Shown: positions 51,437-59,949 of the stretch, in pieces
Layout: every line of letters begins with the position of its first letter
How positions within the stretch are numbered: position 1 is the first letter of the stretch
Translations under genes and position numbers: made by a program
Notes under the pieces: model-generated
Databases searched by the model: none
Told to the model about the DNA's origin: nothing
The model's input: only the letters and a program-made list of their open reading frames with translations
DNA from: Terracoccus luteus
GTDB taxonomy: Bacteria > Actinomycetota > Actinomycetes > Actinomycetales > Dermatophilaceae
Length of the DNA stretch: 64,000 nt
Direction of reading: 5' to 3'
NCBI RefSeq assembly: GCF_003635045.1
Contig: NZ_RBXT01000001.1
Location: forward strand, 2,914,001-2,978,000

Positions 51437-53254
51437 ATGACCACATCGGCTGAGCCGCCCGCTCAGATCCGCACCCGGGCGGAGGCGAAGGCGGCCTGGG
51501 AGTACGCGCGCAAGCATCCCGCCCCGGCCTCCGACCCGGCGTCCGACGCCACCTCCGACGCCACCGGCCACGGTGACGCCCGCACGGCCCCCGGCGGCGG
51601 CCCCGCCCTCTCGCACCGCGAGATCGTCACCATCCTCATCGGCCTCATGATGGGCATGTTCCTCGCCGCGCTCGACCAGACCATCGTCGCGAGCGCCATG
51701 CGCGTCATCGCCGACGACCTGCAGGACCTCGCCGGCCAGGCGTGGGTCACGACGGCGTACCTCATCACGAGCACGATCGTCACGCCGCTCTACGGCAAGC
51801 TCGGCGACATCTACGGGCGCAAGAAGCTCTTCCTCTTCGCCATCTCGATCTTCACCATCGGGTCCGTGCTGTGCACCCTGGCGTGGTCGATCCCGTCGCT
51901 CGCCGGCTTCCGGGCCATCCAGGGCCTCGGCGCCGGTGGCCTCTTCTCGCTGTCGCTCGCCATCATCGGTGACATCGTGCCGCCGCGTGAGCGCGCGAAG
52001 TACCAGGGCTACTTCCTCGCCGTCTTCGGGACCTCGAGCGTGCTCGGCCCGGTCATCGGCGGCTTCTTCGCCGGTCAGGACACCCTGTTCGGCGTCACCG
52101 GCTGGCGCTGGGTCTTCCTCGTCAACGCCCCCATCGCCGTGGCCGCGCTGATCGTCGTCACGCGCACGCTGCACCTCAAGCACACCCGCCTCGACCACCG
52201 CATCGACTACTGGGGCGCGGCGACCTTGTCCATCGCCCTCGTGCCGCTGCTCATCGTGGCCGAGCAGGGTCGCGAGTGGGGCTGGGGCTCGGCGAGCTCG
52301 ATCGTCTGCTACGCCATCGGCGCGGCCGGTGCGACCGCCTTCTTCGTCATCGAGAAGCGCATGGGTGACGAGGCCCTCATCCCGCTGCGCCTCTTCAGCA
52401 ACCGCACCATCGGTGCCGCGTCGGTCAGCTCGGTCTTCATCGGCATGGGCATGTTCGGCGGTCTCGCCGCCCTGCCGCTCTACCTCCAGATCGTCAAGGG
52501 CGCGACCCCCACGGAGGCCGGCCTCATGCTGCTCCCGATGACGCTCGGCATCATGAGCGGGTCGATCACCTCGGGCCAGATCATCTCCCGCACCGGGCGC
52601 TACCGGAAGTTCCCCATCATCGGCGCCGCCCTGCTCGTGCTCTCGCTGTACGCGTTCCACTGGGTCAACGCGGACACCGAGCTCTGGAAGACGATGATCG
52701 TCATGTTCTTCTTCGGCATCGGCCTCGGCTTCAACTTCCAGCCGCTGACCCTCGCCGTCCAGAACGCCGCCGCGCGCCGCGACATCGGGGTGGCGACGTC
52801 GTCGGCCACCTTCACCCGCCAGATCGGTGGCACGCTCGGCACCGCCGTCTTCCTGTCGATCCTCTTCTCGCAGGCGGGCAGCAAGATCGGTGACGCCTTC
52901 CAGCGGGCCAGCAGCGACGCCAGCTTCCAGGCGGCGCTGAAGAACCCCACCGGCGGCGACCCGGCCGCGAACGCGCAGTTCATCGCCTCGCTCAAGAGCA
53001 ACGGCGGCGGCGCCGGCACCTCGGCCCTCACCGACAGCTCGTTCGTCAACCAGATCGACCCGCGCCTGGCGCGTCCGTTCCTCGTCGGCTTCAGCGACGC
53101 GATGTCGACGGTCTTCGTCGTCGCCGCGGGCGTGCTCGTGCTCGCCTTCGTCGCCACGCTGTTCCTGCCGCACGTCGACCTCGGCCCCAAGCCGGGCGAG
53201 TCGGCGCAGCAGCAGGAGGAGGGCGAGCCCGCCACGGCGGTCGCCGGCCACTGA
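51437..53254 (+). CDS. DHA2-family MFS multidrug exporter
   Basis: A 605-residue exporter with 14 predicted membrane helices and the DHA2 motifs LDQTIVASAMRVIADDL, GKLGDIYGRKKLF and FRAIQGLGAGGLFSL. About 60 hydrophilic residues precede the first helix. A long extracytoplasmic loop (about 470-540, Gly/Ser/Ala-rich) lies before the last helix. It should export drugs or dyes by proton antiport, induced through the MarR gene. Confidence 0.93.
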   Translation: MTTSAEPPAQIRTRAEAKAAWEYARKHPAPASDPASDATSDATGHGDARTAPGGGPALSHREIVTILIGLMMGMFLAALDQTIVASAMRVIADDLQDLAGQAWVTTAYLITSTIVTPLYGKLGDIYGRKKLFLFAISIFTIGSVLCTLAWSIPSLAGFRAIQGLGAGGLFSLSLAIIGDIVPPRERAKYQGYFLAVFGTSSVLGPVIGGFFAGQDTLFGVTGWRWVFLVNAPIAVAALIVVTRTLHLKHTRLDHRIDYWGAATLSIALVPLLIVAEQGREWGWGSASSIVCYAIGAAGATAFFVIEKRMGDEALIPLRLFSNRTIGAASVSSVFIGMGMFGGLAALPLYLQIVKGATPTEAGLMLLPMTLGIMSGSITSGQIISRTGRYRKFPIIGAALLVLSLYAFHWVNADTELWKTMIVMFFFGIGLGFNFQPLTLAVQNAAARRDIGVATSSATFTRQIGGTLGTAVFLSILFSQAGSKIGDAFQRASSDASFQAALKNPTGGDPAANAQFIASLKSNGGGAGTSALTDSSFVNQIDPRLARPFLVGFSDAMSTVFVVAAGVLVLAFVATLFLPHVDLGPKPGESAQQQEEGEPATAVAGH

Positions 53255-53281
53255 CGGCGTCCGTCTCGACGCACCACCCGC

Positions 53282-53315
53282 GAGGGGTGGGCCGGTACCC
53301 GCCGGCCCACCCCTC
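53282..53315 (+). terminator. Terminator of the MarR-exporter operon
   Basis: GAGGGGTGGGCCGG (53282-53295), a 6-base loop and CCGGCCCACCCCTC (53302-53315): a perfect 14-bp stem 28 bp after the stop. Confidence 0.9.
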
Positions 53316-53361
53316 GCCCGCGTCCCGCCCCCGTCCGGGCACCGGCCCGTACCCTCGGAGG

Positions 53362-53871
53362 ATGACGACGGCCTACCACGCAGACTCCAGCGACCTCGAC
53401 GACAAGGAGGTGCTGACGTGGGACCGGTTCGGCGACGCATGCCGTGACCTCGCCCGGTCGGTCGTCGAGTCCGGCTTCGAGCCGGAGATCCTCATCGCCG
53501 TCGCCCGGGGCGGCCTGCTGCCCGGCGGTGGCCTGTCGTACGCGCTCGGGGTCAAGCTGACCGACGCCATCAACGTCGAGTTCTACACCGACGTGCACGA
53601 GACGCTGCCCGACCCGGTGCTACTCGCGCCGCTGCTCGACACCGAGAGCATCCGCGGTCGCCGGCTGCTCGTCGTCGACGACGTCGCCGACTCGGGCCGC
53701 ACCCTCGCGCTCGTGCTCGACCTGCTGCGGGAGCACGGCGCCGAGTGCCGCAGCGCCGTGCTCTATGCGAAGCCGAAGTCGCAGGTGCGCCCCGACTTCG
53801 TGTGGAAGGAGACCGACCAGTGGATCGTCTTCCCGTGGTCCGCCGAGCCGCCGGTGTCCATGTTGGGATAG
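53362..53871 (+). CDS. Phosphoribosyltransferase
   Basis: A 169-residue PRT of the hypoxanthine/xanthine type. The PRPP-binding loop is LLVVDDVADSGRTL, and the flexible-loop region is AVARGGLLPGG. A C-terminal W-K-E-T-D-Q-W-I-V-F-P-W run is shared with xanthine/guanine PRTs. It probably salvages a purine base. The start has CGGAGG directly before the ATG, with TACCCT six bases upstream as a possible leaderless -10. Confidence 0.88.
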   Translation: MTTAYHADSSDLDDKEVLTWDRFGDACRDLARSVVESGFEPEILIAVARGGLLPGGGLSYALGVKLTDAINVEFYTDVHETLPDPVLLAPLLDTESIRGRRLLVVDDVADSGRTLALVLDLLREHGAECRSAVLYAKPKSQVRPDFVWKETDQWIVFPWSAEPPVSMLG

Positions 53872-54033
53872 GGAGGGATAGCGGCCGGATGCCGTGGGGC
53901 CGGCGCCCGAGGCCGGTGCCGTTCCTGTTCGTGGGGCGAACAGGGGGCATGGCTCCCGTAAAGACTTGGTCGGCGGCTGTCAAAAGTTGTCCCGATGGTC
54001 CTGTTCGGGCGCGCACGGGGGGTCCGTCACCCC

Positions 54034-54039
54034 TACTCT
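54034..54039 (+). promoter_or_regulatory. -10 box of leaderless promoter, GvpU-like gene
   Basis: TACTCT, six bases (CACCGC), then the ATG at 54046. No ribosome site is seen. Confidence 0.5.
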
Positions 54040-54045
54040 CACCGC

Positions 54046-54462
54046 ATGAGCACAGAAACCGCACACCTCTCGGTCGAGGACATTCTCGACATCGAGCAGG
54101 CGCTCGCCCCGGACCTGCAGCTGGCCCGTCTCGTCGACATCGTCAACCAGCAGGCGCCCGGCACGGTCTCCGTCGACCTCACCCTCATCATGAGCGGGCA
54201 GACCGTGGGCGGCACGCTCATCCCGGCGCGCCAGTGGCGTCAGGAGCTGCGCGACGAGCTCGCCCGCACGCTGCCCGACGACGTCGGCACGGGCGTGGGC
54301 GAGGCGACCTCGGGCACCCGCCCCGACGCGGCGAGCATCACCTCGTTCCTGCACCTCAAGGACGCCTGCGTCCCCGCCCACGACGGGGTGCTGCCCATCG
54401 GCAACACCCGTGCGCGGCTCAACGAGGTCTCGGCCTGGTCGCTGCGCAGCCTCGGTCGCTGA
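54046..54462 (+). CDS. Small protein, GvpU-like
   Basis: A 138-residue soluble protein. The central VDLTLIMSGQTVGGTLIPAR is similar in pattern to the gas-vesicle accessory protein GvpU (a beta-rich T-L-x-V-x-G-x-x-x-x-G-x-L-I block). No other gas-vesicle gene is in the window, so any role is unknown. The 174 bp upstream hold no gene. Confidence 0.5.
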   Translation: MSTETAHLSVEDILDIEQALAPDLQLARLVDIVNQQAPGTVSVDLTLIMSGQTVGGTLIPARQWRQELRDELARTLPDDVGTGVGEATSGTRPDAASITSFLHLKDACVPAHDGVLPIGNTRARLNEVSAWSLRSLGR

Positions 54463-54523
54463 CGCCGGGCGGGGCCGGGCCGGGGTCGGGACGGGTGATC
54501 CGGCGGCCGGGCTGCGGTCGGCG

Positions 54524-54529
54524 TAGCGT
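54524..54529 (+). promoter_or_regulatory. -10 box of leaderless promoter, LLM oxidoreductase
   Basis: TAGCGT, six bases (CGGGTC), then the ATG at 54536, without a ribosome site. Confidence 0.55.
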
Positions 54530-54535
54530 CGGGTC

Positions 54536-55405
54536 ATGGACCTCGGACTGCACCTCGCCAACTTCACCTGGTCGGGTGGCGCCGACAGCTTCGTCGACGA
54601 CCTCACCCGCACCGCCCGTCTCGCCGAGCAGGTCGGCTTCACCAAGCTCTCGGTCATGGACCACGTCTGGCAGATCCGGGGCGTGGGGCCGAAGGAGAAC
54701 GAGATGCTCGAGGCCTACACGGCCCTCGGCTTCCTCGCCGCCGTCACCGAGCGGGTCGACCTGCTCGCGTGGGTGACGGCCACGGTGTACCGCGAGCCCG
54801 GCCTGCTGGCCAAGGAGGTCACGACCCTCGACGTGCTGTCGAAGGGTCGTGCCTGGCTCGGGATCGGCGCGGCGTGGAACGAGGAGGAGTGCATCGGCCT
54901 GGGGCTGCCGTTCCCGTCGACGGCCGAGCGGTTCGAGCGCCTCGAGGAGACCCTGCAGATCTGCCTGCAGATGTGGAGCGACGACGACGGCCCCTACGAG
55001 GGCGCGCACTACCGGCTCGGGTCCACCCTCAACTCGCCGCAGTCGGTGCGCCGGCCGCACCCGCCCATCCTCATCGGCGGCAGCGGGGAGAAGAAGACCC
55101 TGCGGATGGTCGCCCAGTACGGGCAGGCCTGCAACCTCTTCGACAGCCCCGAGGTGGCCCACAAGCTCGACGTGCTGCGACGCCACTGCGACGACCTCGG
55201 GCGCGACTACGACGCGATCGAGAAGACCGTCATCAGCATGGCCGACCTCGGTGACGACGAGAAGGTCGACGAGTTCGTCGACCACCTCGGTGGGCTGGCC
55301 GAGCTCGGGATCACCCACGTGCACACCGGCATCCGCGACGGATCCCGCACCGACGAGCTCGAGCTCTTCGGCGAGCGCATCATCCCCGCTGCGAAAGCCC
55401 TCTGA
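54536..55405 (+). CDS. LLM-class F420-dependent oxidoreductase
   Basis: A 289-residue luciferase-like TIM-barrel flavin/F420 enzyme: MDLGLHLANFTWSGG, KLSVMDHVWQI, LGIGAAWNEEECIGLGLPFP and HPPILIGGSGEKKTLRM. The LGIGAAWNE block is typical of F420-dependent members. The substrate is unknown. Transcription is probably leaderless. Confidence 0.9.
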   Translation: MDLGLHLANFTWSGGADSFVDDLTRTARLAEQVGFTKLSVMDHVWQIRGVGPKENEMLEAYTALGFLAAVTERVDLLAWVTATVYREPGLLAKEVTTLDVLSKGRAWLGIGAAWNEEECIGLGLPFPSTAERFERLEETLQICLQMWSDDDGPYEGAHYRLGSTLNSPQSVRRPHPPILIGGSGEKKTLRMVAQYGQACNLFDSPEVAHKLDVLRRHCDDLGRDYDAIEKTVISMADLGDDEKVDEFVDHLGGLAELGITHVHTGIRDGSRTDELELFGERIIPAAKAL

Positions 55406-55571
55406 GCCCAACGGCATCCAGCCCTCCGGTCCACCCTGACAGGTGAGATCGGTTGCGGTACAACACCGTTCAACCATCTGTTCGTCGACCCCCTTCTCGT
55501 TTCAGGTTGCCGGGTGGTCGGGCCGCGCCTAGCGTCCGACTGTCACCAGTTCGCCCACCCGAGAAGGACTC

Positions 55572-57446
55572 ATGACCCGACCCCGCTCGTTCACGCTGCT
55601 GGCCGCCCTGACGCTCACCGGCGTCGCCGCGGCCACCTTCACCGCGCCGCTCACCGCGCAGGCGGCCACCATCCCCACGCCCGGCAACCCCGTCAGCCAC
55701 GACGAGAACCCCCGCGTCCCCGTCGGCGCGCTCTGGACCGAGGAGTACTTCCCCTCCTCCGACGGCAGCGATGTCGTGCTGCACGCCGACGTGCTGCGCC
55801 CGGAGAACCTGCCGGCCGACGCGAAGACGCCGGTCATCCTCTCGGTCGGCCCGTACTTCGCCCACCGGGGGCAGACCGGCGACGACGGCTTCGAGGGCAC
55901 CGGCCCGTCGGAGCGGTTCGACGACCTCATCGTCGGGGCCGACCTGATGAACCGCGGCTACACCGTCGTCATGGTCGACCTGCGCGGGTTCGGCGGCTCC
56001 ACCGGCTGCCTCGACTGGGTCGGGCCGGGTGAGCAGGCCGACGTCCGCGCCGCGGTCAACTGGGCGACGAAGCAGGCGTGGTCGACGGGCAAGGTCGGGA
56101 TGTACGGCAAGTCCTACGACGCCTCGACCGGGCTCGTCGGCACCAACCAGGCGCCGCCCGGGCTCAAGGCCGTCGTGGCCCAGGAGCCGGTGTGGGACAT
56201 GTACAACTACCTCTTCAGCAACGGCGTGCGCCGGCCGAACTACCTCGGCACCCCGCGGGCGTACAACTCCATCGCCGGCATCCAGGGGATGCCCGACGAC
56301 TCGGAGCAGTACAAGGCCGCAGCCGCCTACGAGAAGACGCACCCCGAGTGCTACGCGGCCAACCTCACGGACACCCAGGACCCGAACGCGAACTCCGCGT
56401 ACTGGCGCGCCCGCAACCTCGCCGAGCGGGCCAAGAGCTCGACCGTCCCGCTGTTCGTGACCCAAGGCTTCATCGAGCCGAACACCAAGCCCGAGGACAT
56501 CGAGAAGCACCTGCAGAACCACCAGGGCACCGAGCGCGGCTGGCTCGGGCAGTGGGAGCACGTGCGCGGCAACGACGTCGACGGCGACGGCACCCTGCTC
56601 ATGGGCCGTGAGGGCTGGTTCGAGGAGGTCATGCGCTTCTACGACAAGGAGCTCAAGGGCATCAAGCCGGCCGTCAACGACCCGGCCTTCGTCATCGAGG
56701 ACAACCTCGGCCAGTGGCGGGCGCAGTCGTCGTGGCCCGAGGTGCGCAAGGCGACGACGGTGACCCTGCGCCCCGGCAGCTACGTCGACGACGGCGGCGA
56801 GAGCGGCGCGCGTCGCTCGACGCCCGCACCGACCCCCGCGTACGACATGGAGAACGCCCCCGCCCTGCCCCCGGCCTCCGCGGTCTCCGGCTCCGGCGCG
56901 TCGGCCACCTCGAGCGCCGCCGCGGACGCGAGCGCCGCCCGCCTGGCCGCCGGCCCCAAGCCGGGGACGACGGCCGACGACGACGGCTACTACTCGTGGT
57001 CGAAGCCCGTGGCGAAGGAGACCCGCATCACCGGGACACCGCGGGTCTCGCTGCAGACCCGCGGCACCGGCAACGTGCTCGTGCGCCTGTGGGACGTCGC
57101 CCCCGACGGGACCGCGACGATGTTCGACGAGCAGATGTCGCTCGTGTCGGGCGTGAAGACGGCCTTCGACCTCAAGTCCGTCGACTGGACGCTCGCGGCG
57201 GGTCACCAGCTCGTCGTCGGGGTCGGCACGAACACGTCGTTCTCGTGGGCCGACACCCCGTCGAACGAGACGATCACCGTCAAGGGCGCCACCCTGGCCC
57301 TCGACCTGCAGAACACGAGGTTCGACACGGCCACCCAGGGCGACCGTTCGCCGTACCTCGACGGCTACCTGAGCTACTACACGACGACCCTGCCGGAGAC
57401 GGCGCCGGGGACCTTCGCGATCAACGTCCCGCAGAGCCGGGGCTGA
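55572..57446 (+). CDS. Secreted CocE/NonD-type (X-Pro dipeptidyl-peptidase S15-like) hydrolase
   Basis: A 624-residue enzyme with a signal peptide (cleavage near AQA-AT, residue 32). The alpha/beta hydrolase core has the nucleophile elbow GMYGKSYDAST and the helical cap; the C-terminal domain is a jelly roll. An Ala/Ser/Gly-rich stretch (about 430-470) interrupts the join. It probably hydrolyses peptides or esters outside the cell. The start has a GAGAAGGA ribosome site, and TAGCGT at 55529 may be its -10. Confidence 0.88.
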   Translation: MTRPRSFTLLAALTLTGVAAATFTAPLTAQAATIPTPGNPVSHDENPRVPVGALWTEEYFPSSDGSDVVLHADVLRPENLPADAKTPVILSVGPYFAHRGQTGDDGFEGTGPSERFDDLIVGADLMNRGYTVVMVDLRGFGGSTGCLDWVGPGEQADVRAAVNWATKQAWSTGKVGMYGKSYDASTGLVGTNQAPPGLKAVVAQEPVWDMYNYLFSNGVRRPNYLGTPRAYNSIAGIQGMPDDSEQYKAAAAYEKTHPECYAANLTDTQDPNANSAYWRARNLAERAKSSTVPLFVTQGFIEPNTKPEDIEKHLQNHQGTERGWLGQWEHVRGNDVDGDGTLLMGREGWFEEVMRFYDKELKGIKPAVNDPAFVIEDNLGQWRAQSSWPEVRKATTVTLRPGSYVDDGGESGARRSTPAPTPAYDMENAPALPPASAVSGSGASATSSAAADASAARLAAGPKPGTTADDDGYYSWSKPVAKETRITGTPRVSLQTRGTGNVLVRLWDVAPDGTATMFDEQMSLVSGVKTAFDLKSVDWTLAAGHQLVVGVGTNTSFSWADTPSNETITVKGATLALDLQNTRFDTATQGDRSPYLDGYLSYYTTTLPETAPGTFAINVPQSRG

Positions 57447-57477
57447 CACGAAGAGACGCTCCTGACGGAGCCCACCG

Positions 57478-57519
57478 ACGGCGGGGCCGGTCACGCATCA
57501 GCGTGGCCGGCCCCGTCGT
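57478..57519. terminator. Bidirectional terminator after the CocE-type gene
   Basis: A 19-bp stem (two G-U pairs) with loop ATCA: ACGGCGGGGCCGGTCACGC pairs with GCGTGGCCGGCCCCGTCGT. It lies between convergent genes 31 bp after one stop and 14 bp from the other. Confidence 0.88.
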
Positions 57520-57533
57520 CGTGCTCGTCCCGG

Positions 57534-58067
57534 TCAGTCGTCGAAGAGGTTCCAGCAGAGGGGACTGCGACGGGCCTGGTCGTCGAGCACGAGGGCGCGC
57601 ACGGCATCCGGGAGCAGGGCTCGCTGGTGGTCACGCTCGGCGCGTCGGACGTCGTCGACGAGGGGCCTGCCCGCACCCGCGTCCCCGTCTGACACCGCCA
57701 CGACGGCCTTGATGGCGTAGGCAGCGGCGCCGAGGTCGTGCTCGGCGACGTGGCCGACGCAGGCCGCCTGCCCCGCGGCGTAGGCGGCGAAGCGGGGCGC
57801 CCCCGTCAGCGGCCGGGCGGCGCCCATCGCGTGCCCGCCGTCGGCCCTCGCGGCCATCATCGGCAGCTCGCCCCGCGCCCAGGCCCGCGCCGCCTCGACG
57901 GCACGCCGCGGCCGGTCGTCGTCGGGAGCCGACCGCTCGAAGAGGGGCAGCACGCGCTCGGCGCAGTCGGCGGCCCAGAGGGCGAGGAGCCGGTGGTCGT
58001 CGTCGGTGAGCGAGCCCCCGCGGCGGACGGTGACGAGGCGGGGGTCCCGGACCGGCGGCAGGATCAT
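57534..58067 (-). CDS. Immunity-protein-like (Imm-5-like) hypothetical protein
   Basis: A 177-residue Ala-rich helical protein (AVEAARAWARGELPMM, then AAYAAGQAACVGHVAEHDLG, AAAYAIKAVVAV). It is similar in pattern to the family annotated as putative immunity proteins. No toxin is next to it. The ATG at 58067 begins MILPPVRDPRLVTV. Confidence 0.6.
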   Translation of the reverse strand: MILPPVRDPRLVTVRRGGSLTDDDHRLLALWAADCAERVLPLFERSAPDDDRPRRAVEAARAWARGELPMMAARADGGHAMGAARPLTGAPRFAAYAAGQAACVGHVAEHDLGAAAYAIKAVVAVSDGDAGAGRPLVDDVRRAERDHQRALLPDAVRALVLDDQARRSPLCWNLFDD

Positions 58068-58176
58068 GCCCCCACCCTGCCGACCCGGGCCCCGCATCTC
58101 CACCCGCGCCACGGCCCGCTTCGGGACACCGGGCGGGCGCAACCGTGTCCGCCAGCGGGCCGCGGCCCCATCCGGG

Positions 58177-58869
58177 TCAGGACGAGACCGGGGACCCGGG
58201 GTCGAACCTCACCCACTGCCCGTCGGAGACGACCCGGGTGTCGCCGTCGGCGACGACGACGGCGCTGCGGTCGTCAATCGCGTAGGCCGGGTGGTCGATC
58301 GTGGCCGCCCACGCCTGTGCCTCGGCCAAGGAGTTGCCGGGCTCACCGTCGGGGGCGAGGTGGGGGCAGATGCAGAAGTCGACGAGCCCGAGGGTGTGGT
58401 CGCCCTCCCCCGCCGGCGGCTGCCACCCGACGAAGTCGTCGCCGATGCGGGGTGTGAGCACCATGCTGCCCGCGCTCAGGCCCATCCAGACGGTGTCGGT
58501 CAGCTCGGGCAGCAGGTCGGCCACCCCCGACTCCCGCAGCCAGTGCGCGAGGTAGAGGGCGTCGCCGCCGGACACGAGCAGCGCGTCGGCCGCGCGCAGC
58601 GCCGGCTCCCACCGTTCCCGGTCGATGGTGGGCACCGCGGTCAGCTCGAGCAGCCCGACCGACCTCCAGCCCAGCTCGACCATGGGGTTGGGCGAGCGGC
58701 CGCTGACGAACTCCCACACCTTCTCGCCGGCCCCCACGCTCGGGTGGCCGTACATCGCGGTCGGGATGCACAGCGCGGTCGACTCCTCGACCGGGCGCCC
58801 GAGCAGCTCGACGAGGGCGGCCCGGATGCCGGGGGTGGTGACCCCACCCGAGGTGAGCAGCAGCTTCAC
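58177..58869 (-). CDS. Peptidase S51 (dipeptidase E-like)
   Basis: A 230-residue class I glutamine-amidotransferase-fold serine peptidase. The nucleophile is Ser in MGLSAGSMV; VSGGDALYLAHWL forms the oxyanion side, and the His in CICPHLAPDGEPG completes the pair. Such enzymes cut Asp-X or similar dipeptides. The start MKLLLTSGGVTT is typical. It has its own promoter region. Confidence 0.88.
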   Translation of the reverse strand: MKLLLTSGGVTTPGIRAALVELLGRPVEESTALCIPTAMYGHPSVGAGEKVWEFVSGRSPNPMVELGWRSVGLLELTAVPTIDRERWEPALRAADALLVSGGDALYLAHWLRESGVADLLPELTDTVWMGLSAGSMVLTPRIGDDFVGWQPPAGEGDHTLGLVDFCICPHLAPDGEPGNSLAEAQAWAATIDHPAYAIDDRSAVVVADGDTRVVSDGQWVRFDPGSPVSS

Positions 58870-58977
58870 GGTGACTCCTGCGGTCGGCGGCGACGGCGAT
58901 CACGGACGACCGCACCGTACCCCTCGCCCGCTCCGGGGAGCCACGCCCGGGCGGGGCCGAGGTCCGCTGGCGTCGGG

Positions 58978-59949
58978 TCAGCTGAGGATGTCGGACCGGC
59001 GGAAGCGCCGGTAGGCGAGCATGGTGAACAGCACCGCCCAGACGAGCGACCACAGGGTGCCGTGCACCATGTCGGTCCAGTCGGGGGTCACGGCCAGGGC
59101 GTCCTGCCAGGCCCGCCCGTAGTGGCCCGGGAAGGCGTTGCGGTACGGGTCGAGGGCGTCGAGCTGGTCGAGCACGTTCGCGAGGATGGAGACGAGCACG
59201 GCGCCGCCGACGGCCGCGAGCGGCGCGTCGGAGCGGGTGCCGAGCCAGAAGGCGATGGCGGCGATCGGCAGCAGGGTGACGAAGATGTATCCCATCGCGA
59301 GCGCGAGGCGCGGCAGGAACTGCCCCCACGTGAGGTTCTCGCCGATGGGGTTGGTCAGGGGGTCCCACCCGTACGCGATGCCGCCGACGAGCAGCCCCCA
59401 CGCCGGGAGAAGGAACGTCGCGAGGAGGGTCGAGGTGACGCCCACGACGAGCTTGCTCGTGAGCAGCCTCGCCCGTTGTACCGGTGCGATGAGCAGGTAG
59501 CGCAGCGACGACCACGACGCCTCCGACGGCACGGCGTCACCGCAGAACAGGGCGGCGAGCAGCACGAGCAGCAGCTCGGAGGCGAGGAAGACGAGCACGA
59601 GGGTGAAGTTCGCGGCGCCGTCCTGGGCGAGGTCGAAGATGCGAGTCGTCGTGCCGCCGCGCCCGTTGTCGTTCCGCTCGCCGAAGAAGAACGACGCGAC
59701 GAGCACGAGCGGCAGGGCGAGCAGCAGCCCGAAGGCCCAGATCGTGCGGCGTCGCCCCCACTGCCGCCGCACCTCCGCGCGCCACGAGAGCGGGTCGCGC
59801 TGCTGCCTGACGTCGGTGTCGCGGGGGGCGGATGCCGTGTCGATCGCCTCGAGCAGCGCCTCACCGGGTGCCGCGTCGGGCCCGGCGACGGCGCCGCGGG
59901 TGCCGTTGGTGCCGGTCGGGCCGGTGGTGGTCGTGCGGTCGTCGCTCAT
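58978..59949 (-). CDS. ABC transporter permease (ABC-2 type)
   Basis: A 323-residue membrane protein with about 70 hydrophilic N-terminal residues, then six helices of the ABC-2/NatB type (for example IWAFGLLLALPLVLVASFFF, then LVLVFLASELLLVLLAALF). The ATG at 59949 overlaps the stop of the hydrolase-ATPase fusion as ATGA, so the fusion's ATPase is its partner. It ends RFRRSDILS. Confidence 0.88.
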   Translation of the reverse strand: MSDDRTTTTGPTGTNGTRGAVAGPDAAPGEALLEAIDTASAPRDTDVRQQRDPLSWRAEVRRQWGRRRTIWAFGLLLALPLVLVASFFFGERNDNGRGGTTTRIFDLAQDGAANFTLVLVFLASELLLVLLAALFCGDAVPSEASWSSLRYLLIAPVQRARLLTSKLVVGVTSTLLATFLLPAWGLLVGGIAYGWDPLTNPIGENLTWGQFLPRLALAMGYIFVTLLPIAAIAFWLGTRSDAPLAAVGGAVLVSILANVLDQLDALDPYRNAFPGHYGRAWQDALAVTPDWTDMVHGTLWSLVWAVLFTMLAYRRFRRSDILS